From Acidobacteriota bacterium (GTDB lineage Bacteria > Acidobacteriota > Terriglobia > Terriglobales > Acidobacteriaceae): 35,590 nucleotides of DNA. Below are positions 16,787 through 24,697 of the stretch, one piece after another. The translations under genes were made by a program, and so were the position numbers. The DNA lies in the NCBI GenBank assembly GCA_021819585.1, contig JAKAQS010000010.1, forward strand, positions 1 to 35,590. The letters run 5' to 3'. Within the stretch, counting starts at the first letter, position 1. Every line of letters begins with the position of its first letter. The notes beneath the pieces were generated by a model that did not search any database, was not told the DNA's origin, and saw only the letters and a list, made by a program, of their open reading frames with translations.

Positions 16787-16845
16787 GGACCGCGCCACAT
16801 CTCACGTAACGCGTGAGCGGAGGCGTGGTCCTTCTTGCTTTTCGT
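16787..16845 (+). terminator. Long hairpin with T-rich tail downstream of pal
   Basis: GGACCGCGCC (16787-16796) pairs with GGCGTGGTCC (16822-16831), with one G-T pair, and inside it CTCACG pairs with CGTGAG around TAACG. A 4x4 internal loop separates the stems. The tract TTCTTGCTTTT follows at once, giving the look of an intrinsic terminator for pal on the plus strand. The rest of the gap (16846-17012) shows nothing recognisable. Confidence 0.5.
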
Positions 16846-17012
16846 CCCGACTCTCATCCCTCCAACTTGCCCATCTTTTCACTCAGCGGCGAGAGATTGA
16901 ATTCGCTGTTGGAAGCTTCTTGCGATCTTCGCACGGCCCATTGGGTCAGCGATGATCGCTCCTCGTCCCCCGGTACGGACACAAAACGGCGGCCATCACC
17001 CTCGTCAACCTC

Positions 17013-17756
17013 CTAAATGGGAGCAGCCCCGTTGATCACCGTCACCCCCGGAGGCGGAGTGAAGGTGAAATCGCTCTGCGGCGCCGGCGCATTCTCTCGG
17101 ATGTCCGAGAAGGTGAACGTCGTCTCCGCCCCATCGGCATCTACAATCCGCAGCGCGTGAATCTGCCCCTGCGCGTCCGCTGTAATTTCCATCGACTGTA
17201 CCGTCTTCTCCATTCCGCGAGGTACGCCGGAGAGAGTGTATCCTCCCTGGACAAGCGTCAGCGTAAGTCCCTTCAGCTCCTTGGCTATCTCCGTGTGCCC
17301 CAGCAGGAAGCGAAGGGGCGAGCGAAGATCGTCCAGATCTTTGGCGGGCGTTCGTTCAGCCTCAGCATCGCCCGGCGTGTAACTGATGGCGAATTTTCCG
17401 TTCAGGACAAAGATCTTTCCCGAGGGAGCATCATAGGCCCAGCGCATCTTGCCCGGCCTGCTCAGGGTCAACGTTCCCGTCTCGGAGCGATCAATCCCCA
17501 TGCCGCGATAGCGCTCGGTAAATCGCGCGGTAAGGGAGTGGAGATGGTTATAGTGCGTATCCACCCGATGCGCCAACTGGACTGCCGACAGGACTGGCGC
17601 AGCCCCAAAGGCCGTAGCGACCCCGGCAATCATGGCTGTTACCGTGGCGAATACCGGTAGAAACTTTCTCGATGCCAAAGTCAAAATCCAATCGAAGAGA
17701 TTCCAGAGAAGCGACGAAACGTGGCGCCGTTCACGAGCGAACTCTGCTCTCTCCAT
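17013..17756 (-). CDS. lolA: Outer-membrane lipoprotein carrier protein LolA
   Basis: LolA carries lipoproteins across the periplasm from LolCDE to the outer membrane. The 247-aa product has an unusually long N-terminal region of about 30 residues before a hydrophobic signal segment (FLPVFATVTAMIAGVATAFGAAP, about 33-55). The LolA fold then follows (HYNHLHSLTARFTERY, TGTLTLSRPGKMRWAYDAPSGKIFVLNGK, SPLRFLLG, FTFTPPPGVTVI). The true start could be internal, but no better ATG with a ribosome binding site is obvious. It begins 27 nt after the HugZ-like gene and is probably co-transcribed with it. Confidence 0.88.
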   Translation of the reverse strand: MERAEFARERRHVSSLLWNLFDWILTLASRKFLPVFATVTAMIAGVATAFGAAPVLSAVQLAHRVDTHYNHLHSLTARFTERYRGMGIDRSETGTLTLSRPGKMRWAYDAPSGKIFVLNGKFAISYTPGDAEAERTPAKDLDDLRSPLRFLLGHTEIAKELKGLTLTLVQGGYTLSGVPRGMEKTVQSMEITADAQGQIHALRIVDADGAETTFTFSDIRENAPAPQSDFTFTPPPGVTVINGAAPI

Positions 17757-17783
17757 TTTAAAACCAGCGAACTCAGGGACTTC

Positions 17784-18593
17784 CTAAGACCGAAGTTCTG
17801 AGCGATTCGCCTGCTGTACCATCTCCACCAGCATCTGACGAGTCTGCTGAGTGTCGGCAACCTCACGGGGAAAGTTGATCCGCTGCCCTTTGATTCCTTC
17901 CGGCGTCTTCAGGCGCAGGGTAAAGCCCAAGCGGTCCACCGAGGTCATCGCAGCTTCGCTCGCCTCAATCCCTGCGCAGGCGCGCGCCAGCCGCAGCATC
18001 GAGTCAACATGATCGGAGTTCATATGCGCCAGAATGGCGGGAGCCGATTGCATGAGCGGATCCGCAGAGGCGCGCTCGTATTCGGCTGGGTCAACCCAGC
18101 CCATCACGCCAAACCCGCCCACATAGTAAAGATCCACCGGTTCCAGGCGAAAGAAACGGAAGTCCGCGAATTCTACCCAATGGCGACTGTTGGGGTGCCG
18201 GGTAAGATAATCCTCGCGCACCGCTGCTCTTTGCTCCCCGGTTAGCATGGCGGCTCTGCCCAGCAAGGTAGCCCGCGCAGCTCCCAGGGGGTCTCCGTCC
18301 TCCGCCGGTTGGGTCACAAACAGGCTACAACGCGGATCGTCGTGCAGATTCTGAGTATGCATGGCCATGCTGCTGATCAAAATCACCGGCCTGCCCTTGA
18401 CATCGAGCGCAAACGGCATCAAGGATCCAAAGGGAAACCCCGTGTGCTTGCGCGAGACCGTGGAGAGCATTCCTACACTCACGAGAGAGAGCAGCGTGCG
18501 GCTGCGCTCGGCGTAGCTGGGCTCAGGGGGCTGCGGTCTGGCGGGCTCGGAGGAAGCATGCTGACGTGGTGCGGAGTCATGGGCAGACGGCAT
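17784..18593 (-). CDS. HugZ-like pyridoxamine-5'-phosphate-oxidase-fold protein
   Basis: This 269-aa protein has a split-barrel flavin-binding fold at about residues 30-165 (LLSLVSVGMLSTVSRKHTGFPFGSLMPFALD, RCSLFVTQPAEDGDPLGAARATLLGRA, FRFFRLEPVDLYYVGGFG). A C-terminal DUF2470-like domain follows (ILAHMNSDHVDSMLRLAR onward), the arrangement of HugZ-type heme-degrading or heme-binding proteins. The first 25 residues are Pro/Ser-rich and probably disordered. Heme use is inferred from family only; no heme transport genes are nearby. It lies upstream of lolA on the same strand. The substrate is uncertain. Confidence 0.85.
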   Translation of the reverse strand: MPSAHDSAPRQHASSEPARPQPPEPSYAERSRTLLSLVSVGMLSTVSRKHTGFPFGSLMPFALDVKGRPVILISSMAMHTQNLHDDPRCSLFVTQPAEDGDPLGAARATLLGRAAMLTGEQRAAVREDYLTRHPNSRHWVEFADFRFFRLEPVDLYYVGGFGVMGWVDPAEYERASADPLMQSAPAILAHMNSDHVDSMLRLARACAGIEASEAAMTSVDRLGFTLRLKTPEGIKGQRINFPREVADTQQTRQMLVEMVQQANRSELRS

Positions 18594-18924
18594 ATCAACA
18601 TCCTCTCACTGCTGTAGGGTTGGAATCCAGCGTTATGCCGCCGGTGCTTCCACCGTTGCGGCCATACATGGAGGCGCACCCGCCTTGAGACCGGCTTTGA
18701 CTCGGCTGCCAAGCACCTCGGCCTCGAACTCCACGACGAAACAAAGCTCGCCCGAGACTTCACAGAGCGGCGCTTATCCCTCAGCCGCAGGCCCCTTGCA
18801 AATTGCACCGGAGTCCGTAAGACTTGAGGAGAACACCTGATTTCAGCCATCCCGGTATCGCGTCTTTCGGCAGCCATGGAGGGTGTATCATCGCTGATCG
18901 AGGATCAGCGCCGGAAGCTGTAAA
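18594..18924. other. Intergenic region between hugZ-like gene and tRNA, with palindrome
   Basis: No gene with a start codon is seen. A plus-strand open frame without a start (18618-18827) reads a zinc-ribbon-like CRRCFHRCGHTW. A perfect 8-bp inverted repeat CGCTGATC / GATCAGCG with a 3-nt loop (18892-18910) lies 14 nt upstream of the tRNA. TATCAT at about 18886-18891 is a weak -10 candidate for the tRNA promoter. Confidence 0.4.
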
Positions 18925-19002
18925 GTCCCCGTCGTCTAGAGGCCCAGGACGACATCACACTCATGGTGTAAACACGCGGTTCGAATCCCGTCGGGGACGC
19001 CA
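18925..19002 (+). tRNA. tRNA-Glu (CTC), with aberrant anticodon loop and T stem
   Basis: The 78-nt sequence, including an encoded CCA, matches bacterial tRNA-Glu. The acceptor stem GTCCCCG / CGGGGAC is perfect, the D arm is GTCT-AGAGGCCCA-GGAC, and the T loop is TTCGAAT with CCCGT as the 3' T-stem strand. Two anomalies stand out. The anticodon stem ACATC / GGTGT encloses 8 nt (ACACTCAT) instead of 7, and the base before the CTC anticodon (18960-18962) is A instead of the universal U33. The 5' T-stem strand is ACGCGG, that is ACGGG with one inserted C. A normal tRNA-Glu is 76 nt with CCA. It is either a degenerate tRNA, a sequence error, or an unusual functional form. Confidence 0.75.
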
Positions 19003-19054
19003 TATCCGAGCTGACCTTGTCCGCTCCACCAGTATCTCCAGACCGGCTACCGGA

Positions 19055-19240
19055 AGCTTGATCTCCGGCCAGGCCCTTGCTCAAAGGCCGGCGCCGTCAA
19101 GATCCAGCCCAGGAATAAGATCGATTCCACCGCCCGCAGATCCACATGCAACAAAGGAAGAACACTTCCCGGTCTGTCGCAAACAGCTTGATGCCGGTCA
19201 GGTGGAGCAAGTCACAACCGGCAGCTCAAGGCCGGCGCCG
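19055..19240 (+). repeat. Degenerate direct repeats in the gap after the tRNA
   Basis: Two motif pairs recur in order: AGCTTGATCTCCGGCCAGG (19055-19073) and AGCTTGATGCCGGTCAGG (19185-19202), and GCTCAAAGGCCGGCGCCG (19079-19096) and GCTCAAGGCCGGCGCCG (19224-19240). The spacing differs between copies (24 versus 39 nt), so this is a diverged duplication. No gene is seen in 19003-19258. Confidence 0.45.
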
Positions 19241-19258
19241 CACAGGTTCCAACCATGC

Positions 19259-21331
19259 TCAGTGCCCTCCAAATGCCGTTTCGCCCGATCGCGATTGATT
19301 TTTCGAGCTGCCGGCGGATGCAGCGCTGCCAAAACTGACATACCGGTCAGAAAAATCTGACTTCACCATCTTCGGCTGGATCACGACTCCGTTATAGAGC
19401 GTCCCCGCCAACAGATGGTCACCGATCGGCCGTGCAAAGCGCAGCTTCCAACCGGTGTCCCAGTAGCGAACCGTAAAGCCGGGAAGCTGAACCGCAAAAA
19501 CCATCGAGGAAGTAGCCGTGGTCAGGAGGATACGGTTTTCCTGGCGGTCAAAGTACAACCCATCCACCTGAGGCGTATCCAGGCTATAGACGATCTTCCA
19601 CTTTAAACCATCATCGGTGGAGTAGAAGACGCCTTCGCGGCCGCCCACCCACAGATCGTTATTGCCATCGATCGCGACCGCGGAGATCTGCGACAGTGTC
19701 GACGGAAGGCCAATCGTCTTCCACTGCGCGCCTCCGTCCGCGGAGAAGTACATTTGCCTCAGACCGGCGGCGAGCAACTGGTTCTTCTCCACGGCAACGA
19801 AGCGCACATCGTCCAGCGGCAGAGAAGTTACCGGGGTCCATGCAATGCCATCATCATCGCTCTTCAACAGCCCCTCCGAGGTGCCCGCATAGCTGATCAA
19901 GCTTCGATCCGAGACCAGGGCATACACCACGGCATCAATCATCGGCTGCTTGGAAGAAAGCCGCTCAGCTCGCAACGCGTCAACCTCCTCAAGGCCCGTG
20001 GATCGCCGGCCATGTCCCGTCTGACGGAGCCATCGGCCAGAGTTGACCCAGACGTCATCCTGGCTGCGGAAGATTCCATGCGGCGTTCCCGCCAGCAAAG
20101 TTCCCGCCGGCGTCATCGCCAGGCTGTAAATATCCCGTCCATCCAGGCCAACGCTGTCTTCCCTCCAGTGCGCGCCACCATCGATGCTCTGGAATACGCC
20201 TCCATCCTGTTTATCGTTGACCACCCCCGCATATACCGTGGCGGGGTGCATCGGATCGGCCGCATACGCCATCACCTGGCGGGAGGAGAATCCGCTATTC
20301 GATGCCACAAAACTGGCGGCGAAGTCTTCGCTGCGCAGCACCCCACCACGCTCGGTCGCCAGCAGAACGTGACCGGAGTCATGCGGATCCACATAGACGT
20401 CATTCACCACCAGATCCGGCGCCGTCAGGCGCTGCCAATCCTTGCCACCATCCAGGGTTCGGTATAGCCCCTCCGTGGTGCCTGCATACACCGTATCCAG
20501 GTGCTCGGGATCCTGTTCCAGCTTGCGGGTTCGGCGCGCCTCAGAGGGAATGCCCTGCACCTTGTGGAAGAGAATCCCAGCATCCAGACTCTTGTAGATG
20601 CCCGAGCAGGCGCTCGCATAGACCACCTGCGGCAGGTTGGGATCGATCAGGATGGAGAAAACATCCGAGTCGTCAATGATGCCATGCTTGATGCTCTCCC
20701 AGTGCTGACCTCCATCGACCGTCTTCCATGGCAGGTGCCATGTACCCGCATAGATTACCTGGGGGTTTCGCGGGTCGATCGCCACTGATTGCACCTCATG
20801 AATTTCTTTGCTATCGATCGGGCTGATCTGCGTCCAATGCAGGCCGTCGTCCATGCTGCGAAAGACGCCCTGGAGCGTACCCGCAACCATCATCTCCGGA
20901 TCGAAGGACGAGCGCGTCAACGAGCGGATGGACTGCCCCCGCATCTCCGGGTCGCTCCACCAGGTCTTGCCTCCATCTTCACTGATAAAGAGTCCCCCAT
21001 CGGGATGATCGACGATCCACGCTCCCACCACCAGCCGTTGTGGATTCCTGGCATCGGTAAGAATGTGATCGATGATAAGATCGCTGCGTTTCCCCACCTC
21101 TCCTAAACGTCTCCAGGTGACGCCACCATCCTGGGAGTCATACACCCAGCCATTGGCCGTGCCCAGGTAGAGATGCTTGGAATTGTTGGGATCGGCGGCA
21201 AAGCTGCGCGCATCTCCGCCGTATGGCCCAAGAGGAAACCATCGCAAAGCATGTATCGGAATGGTACACGCCGTACAACCGAATACCAGAACGGAAAACA
21301 GACGCCAGGGCAGGGATCTCAGACGCTTCAA
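19259..21331 (-). CDS. Exported BNR-repeat (Ycf48/sortilin-like) beta-propeller protein
   Basis: This 690-aa protein has an N-terminal signal (RLFSVLVFGCTACTIPIHA). The Cys at residue 19 follows a weak lipobox-like VFG, so lipidation is possible. The body is made of repeated BNR/Asp-box units: SQDGGVTW, SEDGGKTWW, SMDDGLHW, TVDGGQHW, TLDGGKDW, SIDGGAHW, SDDDGIAW and SADGGAQW, each with DPxNPQxVYAGT strands. This indicates two seven-bladed-type propellers in tandem. Such proteins occur among secreted glycosidases, Ycf48-like assembly factors and many acidobacterial exported proteins of unknown role. No catalytic residues can be assigned. It shares strand with the downstream lolA-side tRNA gap but has no close partner. 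Confidence 0.85.
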   Translation of the reverse strand: MKRLRSLPWRLFSVLVFGCTACTIPIHALRWFPLGPYGGDARSFAADPNNSKHLYLGTANGWVYDSQDGGVTWRRLGEVGKRSDLIIDHILTDARNPQRLVVGAWIVDHPDGGLFISEDGGKTWWSDPEMRGQSIRSLTRSSFDPEMMVAGTLQGVFRSMDDGLHWTQISPIDSKEIHEVQSVAIDPRNPQVIYAGTWHLPWKTVDGGQHWESIKHGIIDDSDVFSILIDPNLPQVVYASACSGIYKSLDAGILFHKVQGIPSEARRTRKLEQDPEHLDTVYAGTTEGLYRTLDGGKDWQRLTAPDLVVNDVYVDPHDSGHVLLATERGGVLRSEDFAASFVASNSGFSSRQVMAYAADPMHPATVYAGVVNDKQDGGVFQSIDGGAHWREDSVGLDGRDIYSLAMTPAGTLLAGTPHGIFRSQDDVWVNSGRWLRQTGHGRRSTGLEEVDALRAERLSSKQPMIDAVVYALVSDRSLISYAGTSEGLLKSDDDGIAWTPVTSLPLDDVRFVAVEKNQLLAAGLRQMYFSADGGAQWKTIGLPSTLSQISAVAIDGNNDLWVGGREGVFYSTDDGLKWKIVYSLDTPQVDGLYFDRQENRILLTTATSSMVFAVQLPGFTVRYWDTGWKLRFARPIGDHLLAGTLYNGVVIQPKMVKSDFSDRYVSFGSAASAGSSKNQSRSGETAFGGH

Positions 21332-21576
21332 TAAAAACTCCTCTTCTGTATCAGGCTAACGCATAGGGAGGGGCAATAGAACTCGCCAGGCGATCCCTGG
21401 GGGCGCCTTGAGGAAAGTCGGTGAGAGTGCTTCTTCGGCGCAGAAGGAACCATGGCTTTTTCAGACCGATCTTAGCTGGCAGACTTCGGCAGGGAGAGCC
21501 CAATCACTGTCATTTCCAGCGGCGGAGTCTCTGCCCATGGGGAAAGACTCGGCATCGGCCGCACCCGGGACAAGGA
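21332..21576. other. Intergenic region upstream of the BNR gene
   Basis: No gene is seen. The segment near 21505-21575 (TCACTGTCATTTCC, then CCATGGGGAAAGACTCGG) loosely resembles the inner part of the palindromic repeat family and may be a decayed fourth copy next to copy B. No clear promoter was found for the BNR gene. Confidence 0.25.
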
Positions 21577-21690
21577 CTATAGCGTTTTTCATGTGGATGG
21601 GTCTCTTGAAGCGGGATTGCTGCCCTTTTTATGGGAAAAATGGCCATAAAGGTCGAGGTCCGGGGTACACCTGCATGGAAAAATCTTGAG
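21577..21690 (-). repeat. Palindromic intergenic repeat, copy B (after the barrel/OmpA gene)
   Basis: This is an inverted copy of the element at 15483-15608. The outer stem is TTTTTCATG (21585-21593) with CATGGAAAAA (21674-21683, one bulged G). The inner hairpin is CCTTTTT (21624-21630) with AAAAATGG (21636-21643). Shared blocks with copy A read on the minus strand include CTATAGC at the edge, GATGGGT near 21596 and GGTCGAGG near 21651. It lies 81 nt downstream of the stop codon at 21772. Confidence 0.7.
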
Positions 21691-21771
21691 AGAAGACCAA
21701 AAAGCTGCGAGTCAACAGCAACGGCCGGTCGGGATCTCTCCCAGCCGGCCGTTGCGGTTGCGAACACAGAG

Positions 21772-23487
21772 TTAGTTGGAGCTGGTTGAGGCGGTCGAGC
21801 TGCTGGCCGCCTTCTTGTGGTGGTGATGAGCATGCCGCACGCCCAAAGGCTTGCGCGGGATGGGTTTCACCTCAGTCTCATCCACGGGCGTCAGCCCGTT
21901 CGTATCCAGGTTTGCACCGGTTGGGATCAGGACAGTCTGGTCAGAGTTGGTGCCGTCTTGGCCGGTGTAGACCTCGATGCTCGACGGGTCCAGCCCCTTC
22001 TCCGTCACCAGGTAGTCCTTCTCGTTGACGGCGCGCAGAGCCGCATTGTGGAGCGTCTCCTTCTCCGCCAGCGCCTGTTTGCGCTGTGTGGAGCGGCCGC
22101 GGACCTTCACCGGCGCGGAGTTGCCGACAATGGCCAACTTCGCTCCGCTGTTCTGCTGCTCCGTCAGGGCGATGTCATCCAGGCAAGCCTTGGCTTCGTT
22201 ATCGACACGCGTCGGACGGCGCTTGTCGCGATCGAAGGTGATGGTGCATAGATTCTTGGTGACCACAGGAGCCGGCGGCGGTGGCGGATTCAAGTTCACC
22301 GTCGTCTGCGCTGAAGCCGTCTGGCCTTGGTCATCGACTACGTTACAAGTCACGGTAATCGTCGAACCCGGCGCCGCGCCCGTGGTGGACAGGGTGGCCG
22401 CGGAGGTGTTGCCGCTGATGGTGCCCGCTGTGGCGCTGTAGCTGTAGGTCAAAGGACGGTTCTGCGGGCTGGATCCAACCGCCGTGATGGCAACCGGATC
22501 ACCCGAATTGACCGTGGTGGGGTTCGCCGAGCAGCCAATGGTGGGCGGCTGGAACTGGGTCACGGTGAACTGGGTGGTGCAGTCTGCGGACTCACCAGGC
22601 TTGTTGGCCTTGCCCTGCGCCACATGGCCTTTGACGGTATAGGCGCCCGGCGCCAGACCCTTGGTGTCGATGGCCGCTACGCTGGAGTTACCCGAGACGG
22701 CGCCACCGCTGCTGGACCACTGATAATGCACAGGCTGCTTGGCGCGCAAGTCGGTCGCCGTGCCGGTGACCGTCACTGGATCACCTGGATAGATGGTGCC
22801 CGTGGGCGCCGTCACCGAGCAAGCGTACTTGACGGGTGGCGGAGGCGTGAGGCTGCCAAAGTGGAAGAGCAGACCGGAGCTCAACTCGGCTCCATTCAAA
22901 TTGGCTCGCCCGCCCTGGAGGTAGATCGCCGGGACCGCGGGGCCAAAGTCGATGTGGGTATAACGGTAATCCGCCTCGAAGAGACGCAGTCCAAGGCGAT
23001 AATGGAAGAACGGCAGTTGGTAGTCCATGCCGCCGCCGGCCATCAGTCCGGTACCCCAAGTATAGGGATTGTACCCAACGCCGCCCGGATTATTGGGCCC
23101 AACGCCTCGCACGGCGCCCACCAAGCCGTGCGCGAACAGCGTATAGTTCTGCATTGGCCAGCGCACGATCGGTCCGACGTAATAGCCATAGAAGCCATCG
23201 CCCTGACCATTCGGGTTTGCCGTCATATTGAACTCTCCGCCAAGATACTTGGTGAAGTAGTAAGCGCCGCTGCCCATCGCGCCCTCATTGACGGAACCAA
23301 ATTGTTCACCCGATGGATTGATATCACTATTCAAACCGTAGTACGAGTACCCCGTAAACACGTCCACACGCGAGGGACTTGGAGCGTTCGGCAAGGTACT
23401 CTGCGCGCTGATGCTGGCTACTCCAAAGCTGACCGCGCACGCGGCCAGAACGAAGCTGCCTAGATTACGAAATGGACGATAAGACAT
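21772..23487 (-). CDS. Outer-membrane protein: beta-barrel, two Ig-like domains, OmpA-like C-terminus
   Basis: This 571-aa protein starts with a signal peptide (LGSFVLAACAVSFGVASISAQ). An OmpA-type eight-stranded barrel follows (about 38-215: VDVFTGYSYYGLN, GEFNMTANPNGQGDGFYGYYVGPIVRW, ALELSSGLLFHF-like last strand). Two Ig/PKD-like domains are next (about 225-315 and 320-400), each with a ~CSV/CSANPT...GDPV...YSYSATAG pattern. A C-terminal domain (about 410-530) has DRDKRRPTRVDNEAKACLDD and RAVNEKDYLVTEKGLDPSSI, like a diverged OmpA peptidoglycan-binding domain. It ends in a basic/His-rich tail (HAHHHHKK) and Ser/Thr. It probably tethers the outer membrane to the wall. The ribosome binding site GGGAGG is 8 nt upstream. 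Confidence 0.85.
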   Translation of the reverse strand: MSYRPFRNLGSFVLAACAVSFGVASISAQSTLPNAPSPSRVDVFTGYSYYGLNSDINPSGEQFGSVNEGAMGSGAYYFTKYLGGEFNMTANPNGQGDGFYGYYVGPIVRWPMQNYTLFAHGLVGAVRGVGPNNPGGVGYNPYTWGTGLMAGGGMDYQLPFFHYRLGLRLFEADYRYTHIDFGPAVPAIYLQGGRANLNGAELSSGLLFHFGSLTPPPPVKYACSVTAPTGTIYPGDPVTVTGTATDLRAKQPVHYQWSSSGGAVSGNSSVAAIDTKGLAPGAYTVKGHVAQGKANKPGESADCTTQFTVTQFQPPTIGCSANPTTVNSGDPVAITAVGSSPQNRPLTYSYSATAGTISGNTSAATLSTTGAAPGSTITVTCNVVDDQGQTASAQTTVNLNPPPPPAPVVTKNLCTITFDRDKRRPTRVDNEAKACLDDIALTEQQNSGAKLAIVGNSAPVKVRGRSTQRKQALAEKETLHNAALRAVNEKDYLVTEKGLDPSSIEVYTGQDGTNSDQTVLIPTGANLDTNGLTPVDETEVKPIPRKPLGVRHAHHHHKKAASSSTASTSSN

Positions 23488-23776
23488 TCGACGATCCTCC
23501 CGATCAATCTGCTAAGTTGAAGGTTTCCAGGTACTCTTGATCACTTGCCTTTGGGGAATACCGATAACCGTTCTCGCAACGAGTGTGAAAAATTGTGACG
23601 CAGACACCAGAAGCGCTGGCAATACACTTCAGCATACAGCGAACTTCGACCTCTCCCCTTTATAACCTTACCGCAACTTCATCCACTGCTTGCATCCAAA
23701 TTCAAGTCGAACCCGATCGATAACAGGCTAGAGCGTCCTCCGACCCTCTTTGCGATCTCCTCTTTGGCCCTCCAAA
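23488..23776. other. Gap between nuoB and the barrel/OmpA gene
   Basis: No gene is seen. The sequence next to the barrel gene is less GC-rich and presumably holds its promoter, but no convincing -35/-10 pair could be picked by eye. It also holds the end of the nuoB transcript. Confidence 0.3.
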
Positions 23777-24394
23777 TCAGGCCAGATTCAACGTCTGCCG
23801 GATCGTGCTTCGGCTGGCTTGAATCTTTTCCTGCAAGAGGGTAATGGCATACAGCAACTGCTCCGGCCGGGGAGGACACCCAGGGACGTACACATCCACC
23901 GGAATGACCTGATTGACTCCCTGCACCAGAGCATAGTTGTTGAAGACCCCGCCTGAGGTCGCGCAGGCGCCCATCGAGATCACCCACTTCGGTTCCGGCA
24001 TCTGTTCATAAAGCCTGCGGATCACCGGCGCCATCTTTTGCGAAACCCGGCCGGCAATGATCATCAAATCACTCTGGCGCGGCGAAGGACGAAACACCTC
24101 GGCGCCAAACCGCGCAATGTCATACCGGGATCCACCCATCGACATCATCTCGATCGCGCAGCAAGCCAAACCAAACGTCATCGGCCAAATCGAGTTCTTG
24201 CGCACCCAGTTGATGGCGGCATCCAGCGACGCCAGCACCACCCCCTCCGGCTGGCCGCTCCCCCAGTTCACCTCTTCCAGCTTCTCTCGATTCTTTCCGA
24301 AGCTCTCCAGACTGCCAAAGAGATACCGGTCATTCCACTGCTGAGCCGTGTTTGGCTGAACAACTTTCTCTGTGTCGTTGGAGGTCTGACTCAT
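23777..24394 (-). CDS. nuoB: NADH-quinone oxidoreductase subunit B, isolated copy
   Basis: NuoB carries the N2 [4Fe-4S] cluster that passes electrons to quinone in complex I. The four ligands are visible: the adjacent C78 and C79 ([10 protein letters not shown]), C144 (MGACATSGG) and C173 ([10 protein letters not shown]). Conserved [20 protein letters not shown] and [10 protein letters not shown]-type segments are intact. Its 205 aa include a ~45-residue N-terminal extension. No other nuo gene is adjacent on either side, which is unusual because nuoA-B-C-D are normally contiguous. It may be a displaced part of a split complex I operon, or a second copy. Confidence 0.95.
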   Translation of the reverse strand: MSQTSNDTEKVVQPNTAQQWNDRYLFGSLESFGKNREKLEEVNWGSGQPEGVVLASLDAAINWVRKNSIWPMTFGLACCAIEMMSMGGSRYDIARFGAEVFRPSPRQSDLMIIAGRVSQKMAPVIRRLYEQMPEPKWVISMGACATSGGVFNNYALVQGVNQVIPVDVYVPGCPPRPEQLLYAITLLQEKIQASRSTIRQTLNLA

Positions 24395-24697
24395 GACTTT
24401 CAGTATACGTCCCCTCTGGCTGTCTTCTCCATGGAATGTTCATTGTACAACCCATTTATCTGTCCGGAAACAGACTGACTGAGCCGTACGCCCTGTGGTC
24501 TTCACGCGCTCCAGATCTTTGTTCTCAGATGCCACCATACTCTTCCGCGTTGGATCAAAAGGCGGAAATTTCGACCGTTTCCAAGCTCCTCATACATCAT
24601 CGCGATCCCGCTGGGCGGCTCACCGCGGCTCCGAGTCCGAACTTTGGATCGAAACGCGCCATCCGCAGCCCATTGCCTCCCCAGCCCCCAATTTGAG
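24395..24697. other. Gap between nuoB and the repeat downstream of glnD
   Basis: No gene is seen. TACAAT near 24445-24450 (minus strand) is a possible -10 box for nuoB, but no fitting -35 was found. The remainder shows no structure I can support. Confidence 0.25.

Noticed and set aside
18925-19258. tRNA as an integration site for a mobile element
   Set aside because: No integrase, no second copy of the tRNA 3' end, and flanking genes are ordinary chromosomal ones.
22327-23463. 378-codon plus-strand frame opposite the barrel/OmpA gene
   Set aside because: Arg/Gly-rich shadow frame; the minus-strand gene has signal peptide, barrel strands and a good ribosome binding site.
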